57,978 nt of DNA from Pannonibacter carbonis (GTDB lineage Bacteria > Pseudomonadota > Alphaproteobacteria > Rhizobiales > Stappiaceae), in assembly GCF_003012935.1 (NCBI RefSeq), contig NZ_PUDR01000021.1, positions 1 to 57,978 of the forward strand, in the 5' to 3' direction. Of this stretch, positions 21,568 to 32,379 are shown piece by piece (position 1 is the first letter of the stretch; each line of letters begins with the position of its first letter). The notes beneath the pieces are model-generated. The model did not search any database and was not told the origin of the DNA. It saw only the letters and a program-made list of their open reading frames with translations. A program made the position numbers and the translations under genes.

Positions 21568-21846
21568 GTGACACGTTCGATCTGGAAAGGTCCGTTTGTC
21601 GACGGGTATCTGCTGAAGAAGGCGGACAAGGTTCGCGAGACTGGCCGCAACGAGGTCATCAAGACCTGGAGCCGCCGCTCGACAATCCTGCCGCAGTTCG
21701 TCGGCTTGACCTTCGGCGTCTACAACGGGCAGAAGCACGTTCCGGTGCTGGTGTCTGAAGAAATGATCGGTCAGAAGCTCGGCGAGTTCTCGCCGACCCG
21801 GACCTACTACGGGCATGGCGCCGACAAGAAGGCGAAGAGGAAGTAA
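21568..21846 (+). CDS. rpsS: 30S ribosomal protein S19 (GTG start)
   Basis: S19 forms a complex with S13 in the 30S head near the A site. The product has 92 residues, with [15 protein letters not shown] at the start and [20 protein letters not shown] in the middle. The start codon is GTG, supported by AAGAGG upstream and by exact agreement with the family N-terminus. It lies 12 bases after rplB and two before rplV. Confidence 0.97.
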   Translation: MTRSIWKGPFVDGYLLKKADKVRETGRNEVIKTWSRRSTILPQFVGLTFGVYNGQKHVPVLVSEEMIGQKLGEFSPTRTYYGHGADKKAKRK

Positions 21847-21848
21847 CG

Positions 21849-22229
21849 ATGGGCAAGCCGAAGCGTGAGCGGACGCTCGCCGACAACGAGGCCAAGGCGG
21901 TCACGCGCATGCTGCGCGTCTCCCCGCAGAAGCTGAACCTCGTGGCGGCTGCTATCCGCGGCAAGAAGGTCGGATCCGCAATTGCGGACCTGACGTTCTC
22001 CCGCAAGCGCATCGCAGGTGACGTCAAGAAGACCTTGATGTCGGCGATTGCGAATGCCGAGAACAACCACGACCTGGACGTGGATCGCCTGGTCGTCGCC
22101 GAAGCCCATGTGGGCAAGGCGTTCGTCATCAAGCGTTTCCATGCCCGTGCGCGCGGTCGGGCTGGCCGGATCGAGAGACCGTTCTCGAACCTGACCATCG
22201 TTGTCCGTGAAGTCGAGGAGACTGCCTGA
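21849..22229 (+). CDS. rplV: 50S ribosomal protein L22
   Basis: L22 spans the large subunit, its long beta hairpin lining the peptide tunnel near the macrolide site. The product has 126 residues. The conserved [19 protein letters not shown] helix and the C-terminal hairpin [22 protein letters not shown] are present. Its stop codon overlaps the rpsC start by one base. Confidence 0.98.
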   Translation: MGKPKRERTLADNEAKAVTRMLRVSPQKLNLVAAAIRGKKVGSAIADLTFSRKRIAGDVKKTLMSAIANAENNHDLDVDRLVVAEAHVGKAFVIKRFHARARGRAGRIERPFSNLTIVVREVEETA

Positions 22230-22963
22230 TGGGACACAAAGTTAACCCGATCGGCATGCGCCTCGGGATCAACCGCACCTGGGACTCGCGCTGGTACGCA
22301 AACAAGGGCGAGTACGGCAAGCTTCTCCATGAAGATTTTCGCATCCGCGAATATCTGATGGCCGAGCTGAAGCAGGCTGCGGTGTCCAAGATCGTCATCG
22401 AACGCCCGCACAAGAAGTGCCGCGTCACCATTCACTCGGGTCGTCCGGGCGTGGTGATCGGCAAGAAGGGTGCGGACATCGAGAAGCTTCGCAAGAAGCT
22501 CGCTTCGATCACAAGCTCGGAAGTGCACATCAACATCGTTGAAGTGCGCAAGCCGGAAATCGACGCGACCCTCGTGGCCGCTTCCATCGCACAGCAGCTG
22601 GAGCGCCGCGTTGCGTTCCGCCGCGCGATGAAGCGTGCGGTCCAGTCGGCCATGCGTCTCGGCGCCCAGGGCATCCGCATCAACTGCGGCGGCCGTCTCG
22701 GTGGCGCGGAAATCGCCCGCCTGGAGTGGTATCGTGAAGGCCGTGTGCCGCTGCACACCTTGCGCGCTGACATCGATTATGGCACAGCGACCGCTCACAC
22801 CGCTTATGGTGCTTGCGGCGTCAAGGTCTGGGTCTTCAAAGGTGAGATCCTCGAGCACGATCCGATGGCGTCTGAGCGCCGGGCGACCGAAGGCTCGGAA
22901 TCGAATCAGGGTGATCGCGGCCAGCGCCGGGATCGGGATCGGGGTCGCGAGCGCACTGCCTGA
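22229..22963 (+). CDS. rpsC: 30S ribosomal protein S3
   Basis: S3 lies at the mRNA entry tunnel and has helicase activity with S4 and S5. The product has 244 residues. It begins [14 protein letters not shown], contains a KH domain (about 38-108) with the GXXG loop in [16 protein letters not shown], and carries the C-terminal S3 domain with [15 protein letters not shown]. The last 25 residues form an Arg- and Asp-rich tail, common in alphaproteobacteria. It overlaps rplV by one base. Confidence 0.98.
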   Translation: MGHKVNPIGMRLGINRTWDSRWYANKGEYGKLLHEDFRIREYLMAELKQAAVSKIVIERPHKKCRVTIHSGRPGVVIGKKGADIEKLRKKLASITSSEVHINIVEVRKPEIDATLVAASIAQQLERRVAFRRAMKRAVQSAMRLGAQGIRINCGGRLGGAEIARLEWYREGRVPLHTLRADIDYGTATAHTAYGACGVKVWVFKGEILEHDPMASERRATEGSESNQGDRGQRRDRDRGRERTA

Positions 22964-23003
22964 TTAGGCAGGGTCGCGTTACGCAAGAAACGAGAGAAAA
23001 ACG

Positions 23004-23417
23004 ATGCTGCAACCGAAGCGAACGAAGTTCCGCAAGCAGCACAAGGGCCGCATCCATGGCCTCGCGAAGGGCGGGACAGACCTGAACTTCGGCGAGTTCG
23101 GCCTCAAGGCCGTCGAACCGGAGCGTGTCACCGCGCGCCAGATCGAGGCAGCCCGTCGTGCCATCACCCGTCACATGAAGCGTGCGGGTCGCGTGTGGAT
23201 CCGGATTTTCCCGGATGTGCCAGTTTCGTCCAAGCCTGCGGAAGTCCGCATGGGTAAGGGCAAGGGTGCTCCGGATTACTGGGCTTGCCGTGTCAAGCCG
23301 GGCCGGGTCATGTTCGAGATCGACGGTGTGCCTGAGGATATTGCCCGCGAGGCAATGCGCCTTGGTGCTGCCAAGCTGCCGATCAAGTGCCGGTTCATCC
23401 AGCGGATCGCCGAGTAA
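23004..23417 (+). CDS. rplP: 50S ribosomal protein L16
   Basis: L16 organises the A site and the binding region for several antibiotics in the large subunit. The product has 137 residues, beginning [19 protein letters not shown], with the conserved [20 protein letters not shown] loop near residues 77-96. It follows rpsC after 40 bases, with a GAGAGAAAAACG stretch before the ATG. Confidence 0.98.
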   Translation: MLQPKRTKFRKQHKGRIHGLAKGGTDLNFGEFGLKAVEPERVTARQIEAARRAITRHMKRAGRVWIRIFPDVPVSSKPAEVRMGKGKGAPDYWACRVKPGRVMFEIDGVPEDIAREAMRLGAAKLPIKCRFIQRIAE

Positions 23418-23439
23418 GGCAGCCAGGAGATTTTGAGCC

Positions 23440-23640
23440 ATGAAGGCAAGTGATGTAAGGGCCAAGACCCTCGACGAGCTCCGCACGGAGCTCGAAGGCC
23501 TCAAGAAAGAGCAGTTCAACCTGCGCTTCCAGAAGGCAACGGGTCAGCTCGAGAACACCGGACGCGTGCGGCAGGTTCGCCGCGACATCGCCCGGATCCA
23601 GACGATCATGCGCGAAAAGCGCGTGGGCGAAAACGCGTAA
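23440..23640 (+). CDS. rpmC: 50S ribosomal protein L29
   Basis: L29 sits at the tunnel exit next to L23. The product has 66 residues and is a two-helix protein with the family pattern [20 protein letters not shown] and [26 protein letters not shown] site precedes the ATG. It lies between rplP and rpsQ as expected. Confidence 0.97.
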   Translation: MKASDVRAKTLDELRTELEGLKKEQFNLRFQKATGQLENTGRVRQVRRDIARIQTIMREKRVGENA

Positions 23641-23650
23641 GGAGACGACC

Positions 23651-23878
23651 ATGCCAAAACGCATCCTGCAGGGCACCGTTGTCAGCAACGCGAATGACAA
23701 GACGGTGACGGTTAAGGTGGAGCGTCGCTTCACCCATCCGCTGCTGAAGAAGACCGTCCGTCGCTCGAAGAAATATCGGGCGCATGACGAAAGCAACAAC
23801 TGCCAGGTTGGCGACTCTGTTCAGATTGAAGAGTGCGCGCCGATCTCCAAGACGAAGCGTTGGACCGTGGTCGTTTGA
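23651..23878 (+). CDS. rpsQ: 30S ribosomal protein S17
   Basis: S17 is a primary 16S rRNA-binding protein of the small subunit. The product has 75 residues, a single OB-fold domain with [21 protein letters not shown] at the start and [20 protein letters not shown] in the middle. AAGGAG lies just upstream. It is the last gene of the S10 group; a 67-base gap follows. Confidence 0.97.
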   Translation: MPKRILQGTVVSNANDKTVTVKVERRFTHPLLKKTVRRSKKYRAHDESNNCQVGDSVQIEECAPISKTKRWTVVV

Positions 23879-23945
23879 CCACGGCCCTGTTTGACATCCG
23901 GCGCCCGTGGCAGGAGCGTCGTGGATAGAATAAGGCGGCCAAGTC

Positions 23946-24314
23946 ATGATTCAGATGCAAACAAACCTCGACGTGGCGGATAATTCCGGCGCCCGTCGTG
24001 TCATGTGCATCAAGGTGCTCGGCGGCTCGAAGCGGAAGTATGCCCGCGTTGGCGACATCATCGTTGTCAGCATCAAGGAAGCTATTCCGCGCGGCCGCGT
24101 CAAAAAGGGCGACGTGATGAAGGCGGTCGTCGTGCGTACGGCGAAGGACATTCGCCGTCCCGACGGCAGCGTGATCCGGTTCGACCGCAACGCGGCGGTC
24201 CTGGTCAACAACAACAAGGAGCCGATTGGCACCCGTATCTTTGGACCGGTGCCGCGCGAGCTCCGTGCGAAGAACCACATGAAAATCATTTCGCTCGCGC
24301 CGGAGGTGCTCTGA
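23946..24314 (+). CDS. rplN: 50S ribosomal protein L14
   Basis: L14 forms an intersubunit bridge. The product has 122 residues, the standard length, with [20 protein letters not shown] at the start and the C-terminal [24 protein letters not shown] intact. It opens the spc group. The 67-base gap before it has a TTGACA at 23891 but no matching -10 at a normal distance. Its stop overlaps the rplX start by one base. Confidence 0.98.
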   Translation: MIQMQTNLDVADNSGARRVMCIKVLGGSKRKYARVGDIIVVSIKEAIPRGRVKKGDVMKAVVVRTAKDIRRPDGSVIRFDRNAAVLVNNNKEPIGTRIFGPVPRELRAKNHMKIISLAPEVL

Positions 24315-24631
24315 TGGCTGCGAAAATTAAAAAAGGCGACACGGTTGTCGTGCTTGCCGGTCGTGACAAAGGCAAGACCGGCGTAGTGCTGCAGATGTTG
24401 CCGACCGATAGCAAGGCCGTCGTTCGCGGCGTCAATGTTGTCCGCCGGCACCAGCGCCAGACGCAGACCCAGGAAGCAGGCATCGTGGCAAAGGAAGCTC
24501 CGATCCACCTGTCCAACCTGGCGGTAGCTGATCCGAAGGACGGCAAGCCGTCGCGCGTCGGGTTCAAGGTTCTGGAAGACGGCCGTAAGGTCCGTGTAGC
24601 CAAGCGTTCGGGAGACCAGATCGATGGCTGA
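24314..24631 (+). CDS. rplX: 50S ribosomal protein L24
   Basis: L24 is an assembly initiator of the large subunit. The frame is open from 24005, but ATG 24314 overlaps the rplN stop by one base and yields the family start [23 protein letters not shown], a KOW motif. The product has 105 residues. It ends with an eight-base overlap with rplE, so the pair is translationally coupled. Confidence 0.97.
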   Translation: MAAKIKKGDTVVVLAGRDKGKTGVVLQMLPTDSKAVVRGVNVVRRHQRQTQTQEAGIVAKEAPIHLSNLAVADPKDGKPSRVGFKVLEDGRKVRVAKRSGDQIDG

Positions 24632-25181
24632 CACCAATTACGTTCCGCGGATGAAGGCGCACTACAATGATGTAGTGCGCAAGCAGCTGCAGGAAAAGTT
24701 CAACTACACCAACCCGATGCAGATCCCGTCGCTTGAGAAGATCGTTCTCAACATGGGCGTCGGCGAGGCTGTTGCGGACAGCAAGAAGGCCAAGATCGCG
24801 GCCGATGACCTGGCTCTCATTGCCGGTCAGAAGCCCGTGATCACCAAGGCGGCCAAGTCCATCGCGACCTTCAAGGTTCGTGAAGGCATGCCGCTGGGTG
24901 TGAAGGTCACCTTGCGCCGGACGCAGATGTTTGAATTTCTGGATCGCTTGATCACCATCGCGCTTCCGCGCGTTCGTGACTTCCGCGGCCTGAACGCCAA
25001 GAGCTTTGATGGACGTGGCAACTATGCCATGGGCATCAAGGAACACATCGTGTTCCCCGAGATCGAGTACGACAAGGTCGACCAGATCTGGGGCATGGAC
25101 ATCGTGGTCTGCACAACTGCGCAGACTGATGACGAAGCGCGCGAGCTGCTGCGCGCGTTCAACTTCCCGTTCCGCAAATAA
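24624..25181 (+). CDS. rplE: 50S ribosomal protein L5
   Basis: L5 binds 5S rRNA and contacts the 30S head. The product has 185 residues with the conserved [20 protein letters not shown], the [21 protein letters not shown] segment and the C-terminal [19 protein letters not shown]. Its start lies inside the end of rplX, eight bases before that stop codon. Confidence 0.98.
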   Translation: MADTNYVPRMKAHYNDVVRKQLQEKFNYTNPMQIPSLEKIVLNMGVGEAVADSKKAKIAADDLALIAGQKPVITKAAKSIATFKVREGMPLGVKVTLRRTQMFEFLDRLITIALPRVRDFRGLNAKSFDGRGNYAMGIKEHIVFPEIEYDKVDQIWGMDIVVCTTAQTDDEARELLRAFNFPFRK

Positions 25182-25214
25182 CGCGGACATACGGGAAAGG
25201 AACGAGGAACGACG

Positions 25215-25520
25215 ATGGCGAAGAAGAGCGCGATCGAGAAGAACAAGCGGCGCGAACGTCTTGTTAAGAAATACGCGGTCAAGCGGGCAACTCTGAAGGC
25301 GAAGGCCAATGACGAGTCCCTGTCCCTTGAAGAGCGCTTCGCGGCCCGGCTGCAGCTTGCAGCCTTGCCGCGTAACTCGGCTCCGAGCCGCATTCGCAAC
25401 CGGTGTGAAGTCACCGGTCGCCCGCGCGGCTTCTATAGGAAGCTGAAGATGTCGCGCGTTGCGTTGCGTGAACTGGGTTCCCAGGGCAAGATCCCGGGCC
25501 TGGTCAAGTCGAGCTGGTAA
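25215..25520 (+). CDS. rpsN: 30S ribosomal protein S14, zinc-independent form
   Basis: S14 is in the 30S head. The product has 101 residues and is the long form without the CXXC zinc motifs; only one cysteine (in [18 protein letters not shown]) is present. The start [16 protein letters not shown] is typical of alphaproteobacteria. It follows rplE after 33 bases, with GGAACGAGGAACG before the ATG. Confidence 0.98.
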   Translation: MAKKSAIEKNKRRERLVKKYAVKRATLKAKANDESLSLEERFAARLQLAALPRNSAPSRIRNRCEVTGRPRGFYRKLKMSRVALRELGSQGKIPGLVKSSW

Positions 25521-25532
25521 GGAGAAGCTGCG

Positions 25533-25931
25533 ATGGCGATTTCCGATCCGTTGGGTGATATGATCACCCGCATCCGGAATGCCCAAATGCGCGGCAAGAA
25601 CAAGGTTTCAACACCTGGTTCCAAGCTGCGCCAGCATGTACTTGATGTCCTGGCCAAGGAAGGGTACATCCGGGGTTATTCGACGGTCGAATTCGAGGGC
25701 GGCAAGTCCGAGCTCGAAATCGAACTGAAGTATTTCGATGGCCAGCCGGTCATCCGCGAAATCACGCGGATCTCCAAGCCGGGCCGTCGGGTATACTCGT
25801 CGGTCAAGAACATTCCGCACGTGGCAAATGGCCTGGGCGTGTCGATCCTGTCGACACCGCGCGGCGTCATGGCTGACCATCAGGCGCGGGATGAAAACGT
25901 AGGTGGTGAGGTTCTCTGCCGCGTCTTCTGA
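25533..25931 (+). CDS. rpsH: 30S ribosomal protein S8
   Basis: S8 binds the 16S central domain and, in E. coli, represses the spc operon at an mRNA site near rplE. The product has 132 residues, with [15 protein letters not shown] at the start and [30 protein letters not shown] at the end in family form. It lies 12 bases after rpsN with AAGGAG upstream. Confidence 0.98.
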   Translation: MAISDPLGDMITRIRNAQMRGKNKVSTPGSKLRQHVLDVLAKEGYIRGYSTVEFEGGKSELEIELKYFDGQPVIREITRISKPGRRVYSSVKNIPHVANGLGVSILSTPRGVMADHQARDENVGGEVLCRVF

Positions 25932-25972
25932 CGCGGCCGAGTGCTTTCTTTGTTTCTGACAAGGTTGATCAG

Positions 25973-26506
25973 ATGTCTCGAATTGGCAAGAAGCCAGTCC
26001 CCGTGCCAAGCGGGGTAACGGCAACGATCAACGGCCGGATGATCGAGGTCAAGGGCCCGAAGGGACAGCTGTCCCTCGAGCTCAATGACAATGTTTCGGC
26101 CGAGATTAACGAGGGTGGCATTTCGGTGCAGCCCGTCAACAAGAGCCAGACGGCGCGTGCCATGTGGGGCATGTCGCGGACGCTGGTTCAGAACCTGGTC
26201 ACGGGTGTATCGCAGGGCTTCGAACGCAAGCTCGACATCACCGGTGTGGGTTACCGTGCGCAGGTCCAGGGCAGCAATCTTCAGCTTGCTCTCGGTTATT
26301 CGCATGACGTGGTCTATCCGATCCCGGCTGGCATCGAAATCCGGTGTCCGAAGCCGACGGAAATCTACATCTCCGGCATTGACCGGCAGGTTGTAGGCCA
26401 GGTCGCTGCGAACATCCGCGAGTATCGCGGTCCCGAGCCGTACAAGGGCAAGGGCATCCGCTATGCGGGCGAATACATCGTCCGCAAAGAAGGCAAGAAG
26501 AAGTAA
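25973..26506 (+). CDS. rplF: 50S ribosomal protein L6
   Basis: L6 is near the factor-binding site of the large subunit. The product has 177 residues made of two similar alpha/beta domains. It begins [15 protein letters not shown] and ends with the conserved [25 protein letters not shown]. It follows rpsH after 41 bases. No strong Shine-Dalgarno sequence precedes the ATG. Confidence 0.98.
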   Translation: MSRIGKKPVPVPSGVTATINGRMIEVKGPKGQLSLELNDNVSAEINEGGISVQPVNKSQTARAMWGMSRTLVQNLVTGVSQGFERKLDITGVGYRAQVQGSNLQLALGYSHDVVYPIPAGIEIRCPKPTEIYISGIDRQVVGQVAANIREYRGPEPYKGKGIRYAGEYIVRKEGKKK

Positions 26507-26518
26507 CGGGACCGGATC

Positions 26519-26881
26519 ATGGCGAACAGCAAAATTGCTTTCGAACGGCGTCGCGATCGCGTCCGTCGTTCGATCCAGAAGGTCGCGAACGGTCGTCCGC
26601 GTCTTTCTGTATTCCGGTCGTCGAAGCAGATCTATGCCCAGATCATCGACGATCAGAAGGGGCACACGGTTGCCTCCGCTTCAACGATCGAAAAGGATCT
26701 GCGGAGCAGCCTGAAGACGGGCGCCGACGTTGCAGCAGCTGCTGCCGTTGGCAAGCTTGTCGCCGAGCGCGCTTTGGCCGCCGGTGTCAAGCAGGTCGTG
26801 TTCGACCGTGGCGGGTATCAGTATCACGGGCGCGTCAAGGCGCTTGCCGATGCGGCTCGCGAGGGCGGACTTGAATTCTGA
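26519..26881 (+). CDS. rplR: 50S ribosomal protein L18
   Basis: L18 binds 5S rRNA together with L5 and L25. The product has 120 residues, with [20 protein letters not shown] and the C-terminal [21 protein letters not shown] intact. It begins 12 bases after rplF. Confidence 0.98.
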   Translation: MANSKIAFERRRDRVRRSIQKVANGRPRLSVFRSSKQIYAQIIDDQKGHTVASASTIEKDLRSSLKTGADVAAAAAVGKLVAERALAAGVKQVVFDRGGYQYHGRVKALADAAREGGLEF

Positions 26882-26922
26882 CCAGCGCCCGTTGGCGCTC
26901 TGAAGAACGGAAGACTAATAAT

Positions 26923-27492
26923 ATGGCGAGACAGGACACACGGGAGCGCGATCGCGAAGAGCGCGACAGCGAGTTCGTCGACAAGCTCGTACACATCAAC
27001 CGCGTCGCTAAGGTGGTCAAGGGTGGCCGCCGGTTCGGTTTTGCCGCGCTCGTCGTCGTCGGTGACCAGAAGGGCCGCGTTGGCTTCGGACATGGCAAGG
27101 CACGTGAAGTGCCGGAAGCCATCCGCAAGGCAACCGAGGCAGCCAAGCGCGCCATGGTGCGCGTGCCGCTGCGCGAAGGCCGTACCCTTCATCACGATGT
27201 CGAGGGCCGTCATGGCGCCGGCAAGGTGATCCTGCGTGCGGCTCCGGCCGGTACGGGTATCATCGCTGGTGGCCCGATGCGCGCCGTGTTCGAGACCCTC
27301 GGGGTCCAGGACGTTGTGGCGAAGTCGCTGGGGTCCTCCAACCCCTACAACATGGTGCGTGCAACCTTTGCCGCCCTCACCAAGGAAGACAGCCCGCGCT
27401 CCGTCGCGGCCCGTCGTGGCCTTAAGGTGTCGGCGATCCAGGCGCGCCGCCGTGACAACGATGATGCGGTGGCGGTTGGCGCCGAGGCTTGA
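26923..27492 (+). CDS. rpsE: 30S ribosomal protein S5
   Basis: S5 is at the mRNA entry site and affects decoding accuracy. The product has 189 residues, somewhat longer than the E. coli protein (167) owing to the charged N-terminal segment [15 protein letters not shown] and a C-terminal tail. The double-stranded RNA-binding domain has [18 protein letters not shown], and the second domain has [15 protein letters not shown]. It follows rplR after 41 bases. Confidence 0.98.
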   Translation: MARQDTRERDREERDSEFVDKLVHINRVAKVVKGGRRFGFAALVVVGDQKGRVGFGHGKAREVPEAIRKATEAAKRAMVRVPLREGRTLHHDVEGRHGAGKVILRAAPAGTGIIAGGPMRAVFETLGVQDVVAKSLGSSNPYNMVRATFAALTKEDSPRSVAARRGLKVSAIQARRRDNDDAVAVGAEA

Positions 27493-27533
27493 ACCTCGGC
27501 ACTTCGCACACCAGTTGAACGAGGGGTAGTTCC

Positions 27534-27728
27534 ATGGCGAACACCGAAAAGACCATTACGGTCGAACAGATCGGAAGCCCGATTCGCCGTCCGGCGTATC
27601 AGCGGGCGACCCTGATCGGTCTCGGCCTGAACAAGATGCACCGCCGCTCGACGCTGCAGGACACTCCTGAAGTGCGCGGCATGATCCACACGGTCCGGCA
27701 TCTCGTCCGCGTCGTCGAAGAAGCGTGA
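27534..27728 (+). CDS. rpmD: 50S ribosomal protein L30
   Basis: L30 is a small large-subunit protein absent from some bacteria. The product has 64 residues, with [20 protein letters not shown] and [31 protein letters not shown] stretch precedes the ATG. It lies between rpsE and rplO. Confidence 0.97.
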   Translation: MANTEKTITVEQIGSPIRRPAYQRATLIGLGLNKMHRRSTLQDTPEVRGMIHTVRHLVRVVEEA

Positions 27729-27748
27729 CGGGCCAGGAGTTAAGATCA

Positions 27749-28219
27749 ATGAACCTCAATGATCTCCGGGACAATCCCGGTTCCACCAAGAACCGCACCC
27801 GCGTAGGCCGCGGTATCGGTTCTGGTAAGGGCAAGACCGGTGGTCGTGGCGTGAAGGGGCAGAAGTCCCGTTCGGGCGTTGCGATCAAGGGCTTCGAGGG
27901 TGGCCAGATGCCTCTGCATCGCCGTCTCCCGAAGCGCGGTTTTACCAATATCTTTGCCAAGGACTTCAACATCGTGTCGCTGGCCCGTATCCAGCAGGCG
28001 ATCGATGACGGCAAGCTCGATGCCAATGCGGTCGTGACCGTCGAGGCACTCAAGGCTGCCGGTGTCCTGAAGCGTCTTCGGGACGGCGTTCGCCTCTTGG
28101 CTGACGGCGAGCTGAAGGCTGCAGTGTCCTTCGAGATCGCCGGCGCGTCCAAGTCGGCTATCGAAGCAGTCGAAAAGGCCGGCGGCAAGGTCGTCGTGCT
28201 TGGAGCTCAGGCCGAATAG
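27749..28219 (+). CDS. rplO: 50S ribosomal protein L15
   Basis: L15 is a late assembly protein. The frame is open from 27725, but ATG 27749 is preferred because CCAGGAG lies upstream and the product then begins [20 protein letters not shown]. It has 156 residues, with the glycine-rich [22 protein letters not shown] segment and the C-terminal domain intact. It is followed by secY after 46 bases. Confidence 0.97.
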   Translation: MNLNDLRDNPGSTKNRTRVGRGIGSGKGKTGGRGVKGQKSRSGVAIKGFEGGQMPLHRRLPKRGFTNIFAKDFNIVSLARIQQAIDDGKLDANAVVTVEALKAAGVLKRLRDGVRLLADGELKAAVSFEIAGASKSAIEAVEKAGGKVVVLGAQAE

Positions 28220-28265
28220 GCCTGGGCTTCCCCCTTTATCGGACAGCAACCTTCCGGAGCACGGC

Positions 28266-29597
28266 ATGGCATCGGCTGCCGAACAACTTGCGGCAAATCT
28301 CAATTTCTCAGCCTTCGCAAAGGCTGACGAACTCAAGAAGCGCATCTGGTTCACACTGGGGGCGCTTTTGGTTTATCGGCTTGGCACTTACATCCCGCTG
28401 CCAGGCATCAACCCGGATGCCTTTGCCCAGGCCTTCAACCAGGCCCAGTCTGGCATCATCGGCATGTTCAACATGTTCGCCGGCGGTGCCGTCGAGCGCA
28501 TGGCTATCTTCGCCCTCGGCATCATGCCGTATATCTCCGCATCGATCATCATGCAGCTGATGACGACGGTCGTTCCGTCGCTCGAAGCCATGAAGAAAGA
28601 GGGAGAGCAGGGCCGCAAGACGATCAACCAGTACACCCGCTTCGGCACGGTGCTGCTGGCCATCGTACAGTCCTACGGCATTGCCGTGGGTCTCGAGGGG
28701 GCCTCGAACGTCGTATCCGACCCGGGCATGTTCTTCCGCATCTCGGCAGTGATCACACTGACCGGCGGGACGATGTTCCTGATGTGGCTCGGCGAGCAGA
28801 TCACCTCGCGCGGCATCGGCAACGGTATCTCGCTGATCATCTTTGCCGGGATTGTTGCCGGACTGCCGTCTGCTGTGGTGTCCACGCTCGAACTGGGCCG
28901 TCAGGGCGCGCTTGCGACCTGGATCATTCTCGGCGTGATCGTCCTTGCGATTGCCGTGATCGCGTTGATCGTGTTCATGGAGCGGGCACAGCGCCGGCTG
29001 CTGATCCAGTATCCCAAGCGCAACGTCGGCAACAAGATGTTCGAAGGCAACACGTCCTTCCTGCCCTTGAAGCTGAACACTGCCGGTGTGATTCCGCCGA
29101 TCTTCGCGTCTTCGCTGTTGCTCGTCCCCGCAACCGTTGCAGGGTTCTCGGCCGGATCGGGGAATGAGTGGCTGACCACGATCACGACGCTGCTCGGTCA
29201 CGGACAGCCATTGTACATGCTGCTGTATGCAGCCTTGATCGTGTTCTTCTGCTTCTTCTACACCGCGATCGTGTTCAATCCGACGGAAACAGCTGACAAT
29301 CTCAAGCGCCATGGCGGTTTCGTGCCGGGCATCCGTCCGGGAGAGCGGACGGCCCAGTACATCGATTATGTCCTGACCCGCGTGACCGTTGTCGGTGCCA
29401 TCTACATCACTCTTGTCTGTCTCTTACCCGAATTCCTTATTTCCGCGACTGGCGTTCCGTTCTATTTCGGTGGAACCTCGCTGCTGATCGTCGTGAGTGT
29501 AACCATGGACACTGTCTCTCAGATCCAGGGGCATCTGCTTGCGCATCAGTATGAAGGTCTTGTGAAGAAAGCGAAGTTGAGGGGGAAGCGGAGATGA
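28266..29597 (+). CDS. secY: Preprotein translocase subunit SecY
   Basis: SecY is the protein-conducting channel of the inner membrane, partnered by the SecE encoded near the window start. The frame is open from 28200, but ATG 28266 (GGAG upstream) gives the family start [14 protein letters not shown]. The product has 443 residues with ten predicted membrane spans. The plug-region start [12 protein letters not shown], the [12 protein letters not shown] segment and the cytoplasmic loop [13 protein letters not shown] are clear. It overlaps adk by four bases (ATGA). Confidence 0.98.
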   Translation: MASAAEQLAANLNFSAFAKADELKKRIWFTLGALLVYRLGTYIPLPGINPDAFAQAFNQAQSGIIGMFNMFAGGAVERMAIFALGIMPYISASIIMQLMTTVVPSLEAMKKEGEQGRKTINQYTRFGTVLLAIVQSYGIAVGLEGASNVVSDPGMFFRISAVITLTGGTMFLMWLGEQITSRGIGNGISLIIFAGIVAGLPSAVVSTLELGRQGALATWIILGVIVLAIAVIALIVFMERAQRRLLIQYPKRNVGNKMFEGNTSFLPLKLNTAGVIPPIFASSLLLVPATVAGFSAGSGNEWLTTITTLLGHGQPLYMLLYAALIVFFCFFYTAIVFNPTETADNLKRHGGFVPGIRPGERTAQYIDYVLTRVTVVGAIYITLVCLLPEFLISATGVPFYFGGTSLLIVVSVTMDTVSQIQGHLLAHQYEGLVKKAKLRGKRR

Positions 29598-30199
29598 GAC
29601 TGATTCTGGTCGGACCGCCGGGGGCAGGGAAGGGCACACAGGCAACACGCCTTGTGGCGGAGCACGGTATCCCGCAGCTGTCCACTGGTGACATGCTTCG
29701 GGCGGCCGTCGCCGCCGGTACACCGATCGGTCTTGAGGCGAAGGCCGTGATGGATGCGGGGGGGCTGGTCTCCGACGAGATCGTCGTTGGCATCATCCGT
29801 GACCGTATTGCCGAGCCGGATGCCCAGAAGGGTTTCATCCTCGACGGCTTTCCGCGTACGCTTGCCCAGGCTGAAGCGCTGCGGGAAATGCTTGCCGGAA
29901 AAGGCATCGGCCTTGATGCGGTCATTGAGCTGCGGGTCGACCAGTCGAAACTCGTGTCGCGAATCATGAACCGGGCCGAGGAAACCAAGGCTGCCGGGTT
30001 GCCTGTTCGCAAGGACGATGACCCGGAAGTCTTCAAGCAGCGTCTCGAGGCCTATAACCAGGATACTGCGGCGGTCATCCCTTACTATGAGAGCAATGGT
30101 CTTCTGACCGTGATCGATGGCATGCAGTCCATCGATGCTGTCACGGCTGCCATTGCCGATGTTCTTTCGAAGCTTGACGAAAGCGTTGAGGTTCGTTAA
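29594..30199 (+). CDS. adk: Adenylate kinase, short-LID form
   Basis: This cytoplasmic enzyme interconverts ATP plus AMP with two ADP. The product has 201 residues. The P-loop GPPGAGKGT is at residues 7-15, the AMP site is in [10 protein letters not shown], and GFPRT follows DGF near residue 85. The LID is short and lacks a zinc-binding cysteine set, as in many proteobacterial short-form enzymes. It overlaps the secY stop by four bases, so secretion-channel and nucleotide-kinase genes are translationally coupled. Confidence 0.98.
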   Translation: MRLILVGPPGAGKGTQATRLVAEHGIPQLSTGDMLRAAVAAGTPIGLEAKAVMDAGGLVSDEIVVGIIRDRIAEPDAQKGFILDGFPRTLAQAEALREMLAGKGIGLDAVIELRVDQSKLVSRIMNRAEETKAAGLPVRKDDDPEVFKQRLEAYNQDTAAVIPYYESNGLLTVIDGMQSIDAVTAAIADVLSKLDESVEVR

Positions 30200-30367
30200 A
30201 GGACGCGCTCTAATCCAAAAGATTATGTGCCGGCTCCGTCTCGTGCGGGGGCGGCACATTCTGTGCTGGTCAAGTCCGGCAAATTAACTCCCGCAGGGGC
30301 CGGGCTCCACCGGACGCGGGGAATACCAACCAGGCAGCCTTGTCGCTGCCCATAAATGGAGATGACC
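30200..30367 (+). promoter_or_regulatory. adk / rpsM spacer with leader hairpins
   Basis: A long imperfect stem closes GTGCCG with CGGCAC (30227-30232/30252-30257). A second stem pairs CCCGC with GCGGG (30290-30294/30316-30320) around an inner CCGG/CCGG pair. In E. coli the alpha-operon leader before rpsM folds into a pseudoknot bound by S4. Whether these stems do the same is unknown, and rpsD is not in this operon. No confident promoter is seen. Confidence 0.45.
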
Positions 30368-30736
30368 ATGGCACGTATTGCTGGCGTCAACATTCCGACG
30401 AACAAGCGCGTTGTGATCGCGCTTCAGTATATCCACGGCATTGGCGCGAAGTTCGCCCAGGAAATCATCGAGAAGGCGAACATCGCTGCAGAGCGCCGTG
30501 TGAACCAGCTCACCGACGCTGAAGTGCTCGCCATCCGTGAGACCATCGACCGCGATTACCTCGTTGAAGGTGACCTGCGTCGCGAGACCGCGATGAACAT
30601 CAAGCGTCTGATGGACCTTGGCTGCTACCGCGGCCTGCGTCACCGTCGCGGCCTTCCGGTCCGCGGTCAGCGCACCCATACGAACGCCCGGACCCGCAAG
30701 GGCCCTGCGAAGGCAATCGCCGGCAAGAAGAAGTAA
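30368..30736 (+). CDS. rpsM: 30S ribosomal protein S13
   Basis: S13 is in the 30S head and bridges to the large subunit and P-site tRNA. An upstream in-frame ATG at 30356 exists, but ATG 30368 has GGAG at 30358-30361 and gives the family start [15 protein letters not shown]. The product has 122 residues, with the C-terminal [23 protein letters not shown] tail intact. It opens the alpha group. Confidence 0.97.
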   Translation: MARIAGVNIPTNKRVVIALQYIHGIGAKFAQEIIEKANIAAERRVNQLTDAEVLAIRETIDRDYLVEGDLRRETAMNIKRLMDLGCYRGLRHRRGLPVRGQRTHTNARTRKGPAKAIAGKKK

Positions 30737-30802
30737 TCCGGCGCATTGCTGGTGGAGCCGCCGGAATTACGGCGGTGTCGAGATCGAAAGTAAGGATAGA
30801 AA

Positions 30803-31192
30803 ATGGCTAAGGACACGACGCGCGTGCGTCGCCGCGAACGCAAGAACATCTCTTCTGGCGTCGCACACGTGAACTCCACGTTCAACAACACCATGATCAC
30901 AATCACCGACGCCCAGGGCAACACGATCTCGTGGTCGTCCGCCGGCGCGCTCGGCTTCAAGGGTTCGCGCAAGTCGACCCCTTACGCCGCGCAGGTTGCC
31001 GCCGAGGACGCAGCCCGCAAGGCTGCCGAACATGGCATGCGGACCCTGGAAGTTGAAGTCCGTGGTCCGGGTTCGGGCCGTGAGTCCGCGCTTCGTGCCC
31101 TCCAGGCTGCCGGTTTCCTGATCACGTCCATCCGCGATGTGACGCCGATCCCGCACAACGGCTGCCGTCCGCGCAAGCGTCGTCGCGTCTGA
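30803..31192 (+). CDS. rpsK: 30S ribosomal protein S11
   Basis: S11 forms the 30S platform near the E site. The product has 129 residues, with [19 protein letters not shown] and the C-terminal [20 protein letters not shown] that is nearly invariant in bacteria. It follows rpsM after 66 bases. Confidence 0.98.
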   Translation: MAKDTTRVRRRERKNISSGVAHVNSTFNNTMITITDAQGNTISWSSAGALGFKGSRKSTPYAAQVAAEDAARKAAEHGMRTLEVEVRGPGSGRESALRALQAAGFLITSIRDVTPIPHNGCRPRKRRRV

Positions 31193-31268
31193 GACCTTTG
31201 GTCTTGGGCATTGGTTTCCTCCAATGGCGAAGAATGGCCGGTAAATCCGGCGGGACAGCCGAAGGGGT

Positions 31269-32297
31269 ATGAGCGTGACCATTCAGAAGAACTGGCAAGA
31301 ACTTATCAAGCCGAACAAGCTGGAGGTGAAGGCGGGTGACAACCCGCGTTTCGTCGCCACCGTGATCGCCGAACCGCTGGAGCGTGGCTATGGCCTGACG
31401 CTGGGCAATGCCCTGCGCCGGATCCTTCTGTCGTCGCTTCAGGGCGCAGCGGTGACCGCGGTCCAGATTGACGGTGTGCTGCACGAGTTCTCGTCCATTC
31501 CGGGCGTGCGTGAAGACGTGACGGACCTGGTCCTGAACGTGAAGGAAATCGCGATCAGCATGCAGGGTGAAGGCCCCAAGCGCATGGTCGTGCGCAAGCA
31601 GGGCCCCGGTGTCGTGACGGCTGGTGATATCCAGACCGTCGGCGATGTCGAGGTGCTGAACCCGGACCTCGTGCTCTGCACGCTGGACGAGGGCGCCGAG
31701 ATCCGCATGGAATTCACCGTCAACACGGGCAAGGGCTATGTTGCCGCCGACCGGAACCGTCCGGAAGACGCGCCGATTGGCCTGATCCCGGTCGACAGCC
31801 TGTATTCGCCGGTCAAGAAAGTGTCCTACAAGGTGGAGAACACCCGTGAAGGCCAGGTTCTTGACTACGACAAGCTGACGCTGACGGTCGAGACCGATGG
31901 TTCGATCAAGCCGGATGATGCCGTGGCCTATGCTGCGCGCATCCTGCAGGATCAGCTTTCGATCTTCGTCAACTTCGAAGAGCCGAAGCGCGAAGTGGCC
32001 GAGGACAGTGTCCCAGAGCTCGCCTTCAACCCGGCGCTCCTCAAGAAGGTGGACGAACTCGAATTGTCCGTTCGTTCGGCAAACTGCCTGAAGAACGACA
32101 ACATCGTCTATATCGGCGACCTCATCCAGAAGACCGAAGCAGAGATGCTGCGCACTCCGAACTTTGGTCGCAAGTCGCTCAACGAGATCAAGGAAGTTCT
32201 CGCCCAGATGGGTCTCCACCTGGGTATGGACGTGCCGAACTGGCCGCCGGAGAACATCGAGGATCTCGCCAAGCGGTACGAAGATCATCAGTACTGA
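31269..32297 (+). CDS. rpoA: DNA-directed RNA polymerase subunit alpha
   Basis: Alpha dimers start polymerase assembly, and the C-terminal domain contacts UP elements and activators. From the ATG at 31269 the product has 342 residues, with the N-terminal assembly domain (to about 235) containing [14 protein letters not shown] and a C-terminal domain (about 255-330) containing [13 protein letters not shown]. The AAGGGG at 31262-31267 is only one base from this ATG but seven from the GTG at 31275, so the true start may be that GTG (340 residues). rpsD, often found just upstream in other phyla, is absent. Confidence 0.97.
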   Translation: MSVTIQKNWQELIKPNKLEVKAGDNPRFVATVIAEPLERGYGLTLGNALRRILLSSLQGAAVTAVQIDGVLHEFSSIPGVREDVTDLVLNVKEIAISMQGEGPKRMVVRKQGPGVVTAGDIQTVGDVEVLNPDLVLCTLDEGAEIRMEFTVNTGKGYVAADRNRPEDAPIGLIPVDSLYSPVKKVSYKVENTREGQVLDYDKLTLTVETDGSIKPDDAVAYAARILQDQLSIFVNFEEPKREVAEDSVPELAFNPALLKKVDELELSVRSANCLKNDNIVYIGDLIQKTEAEMLRTPNFGRKSLNEIKEVLAQMGLHLGMDVPNWPPENIEDLAKRYEDHQY

Positions 32298-32379
32298 GGG
32301 CGCAAGCGCCCCGGTCCAGGTTCAACCAGGCGCGTCGCTGTGAGCGCCGCCTGAAGTCTAAAGTCAAAAGGAGAGGGCC

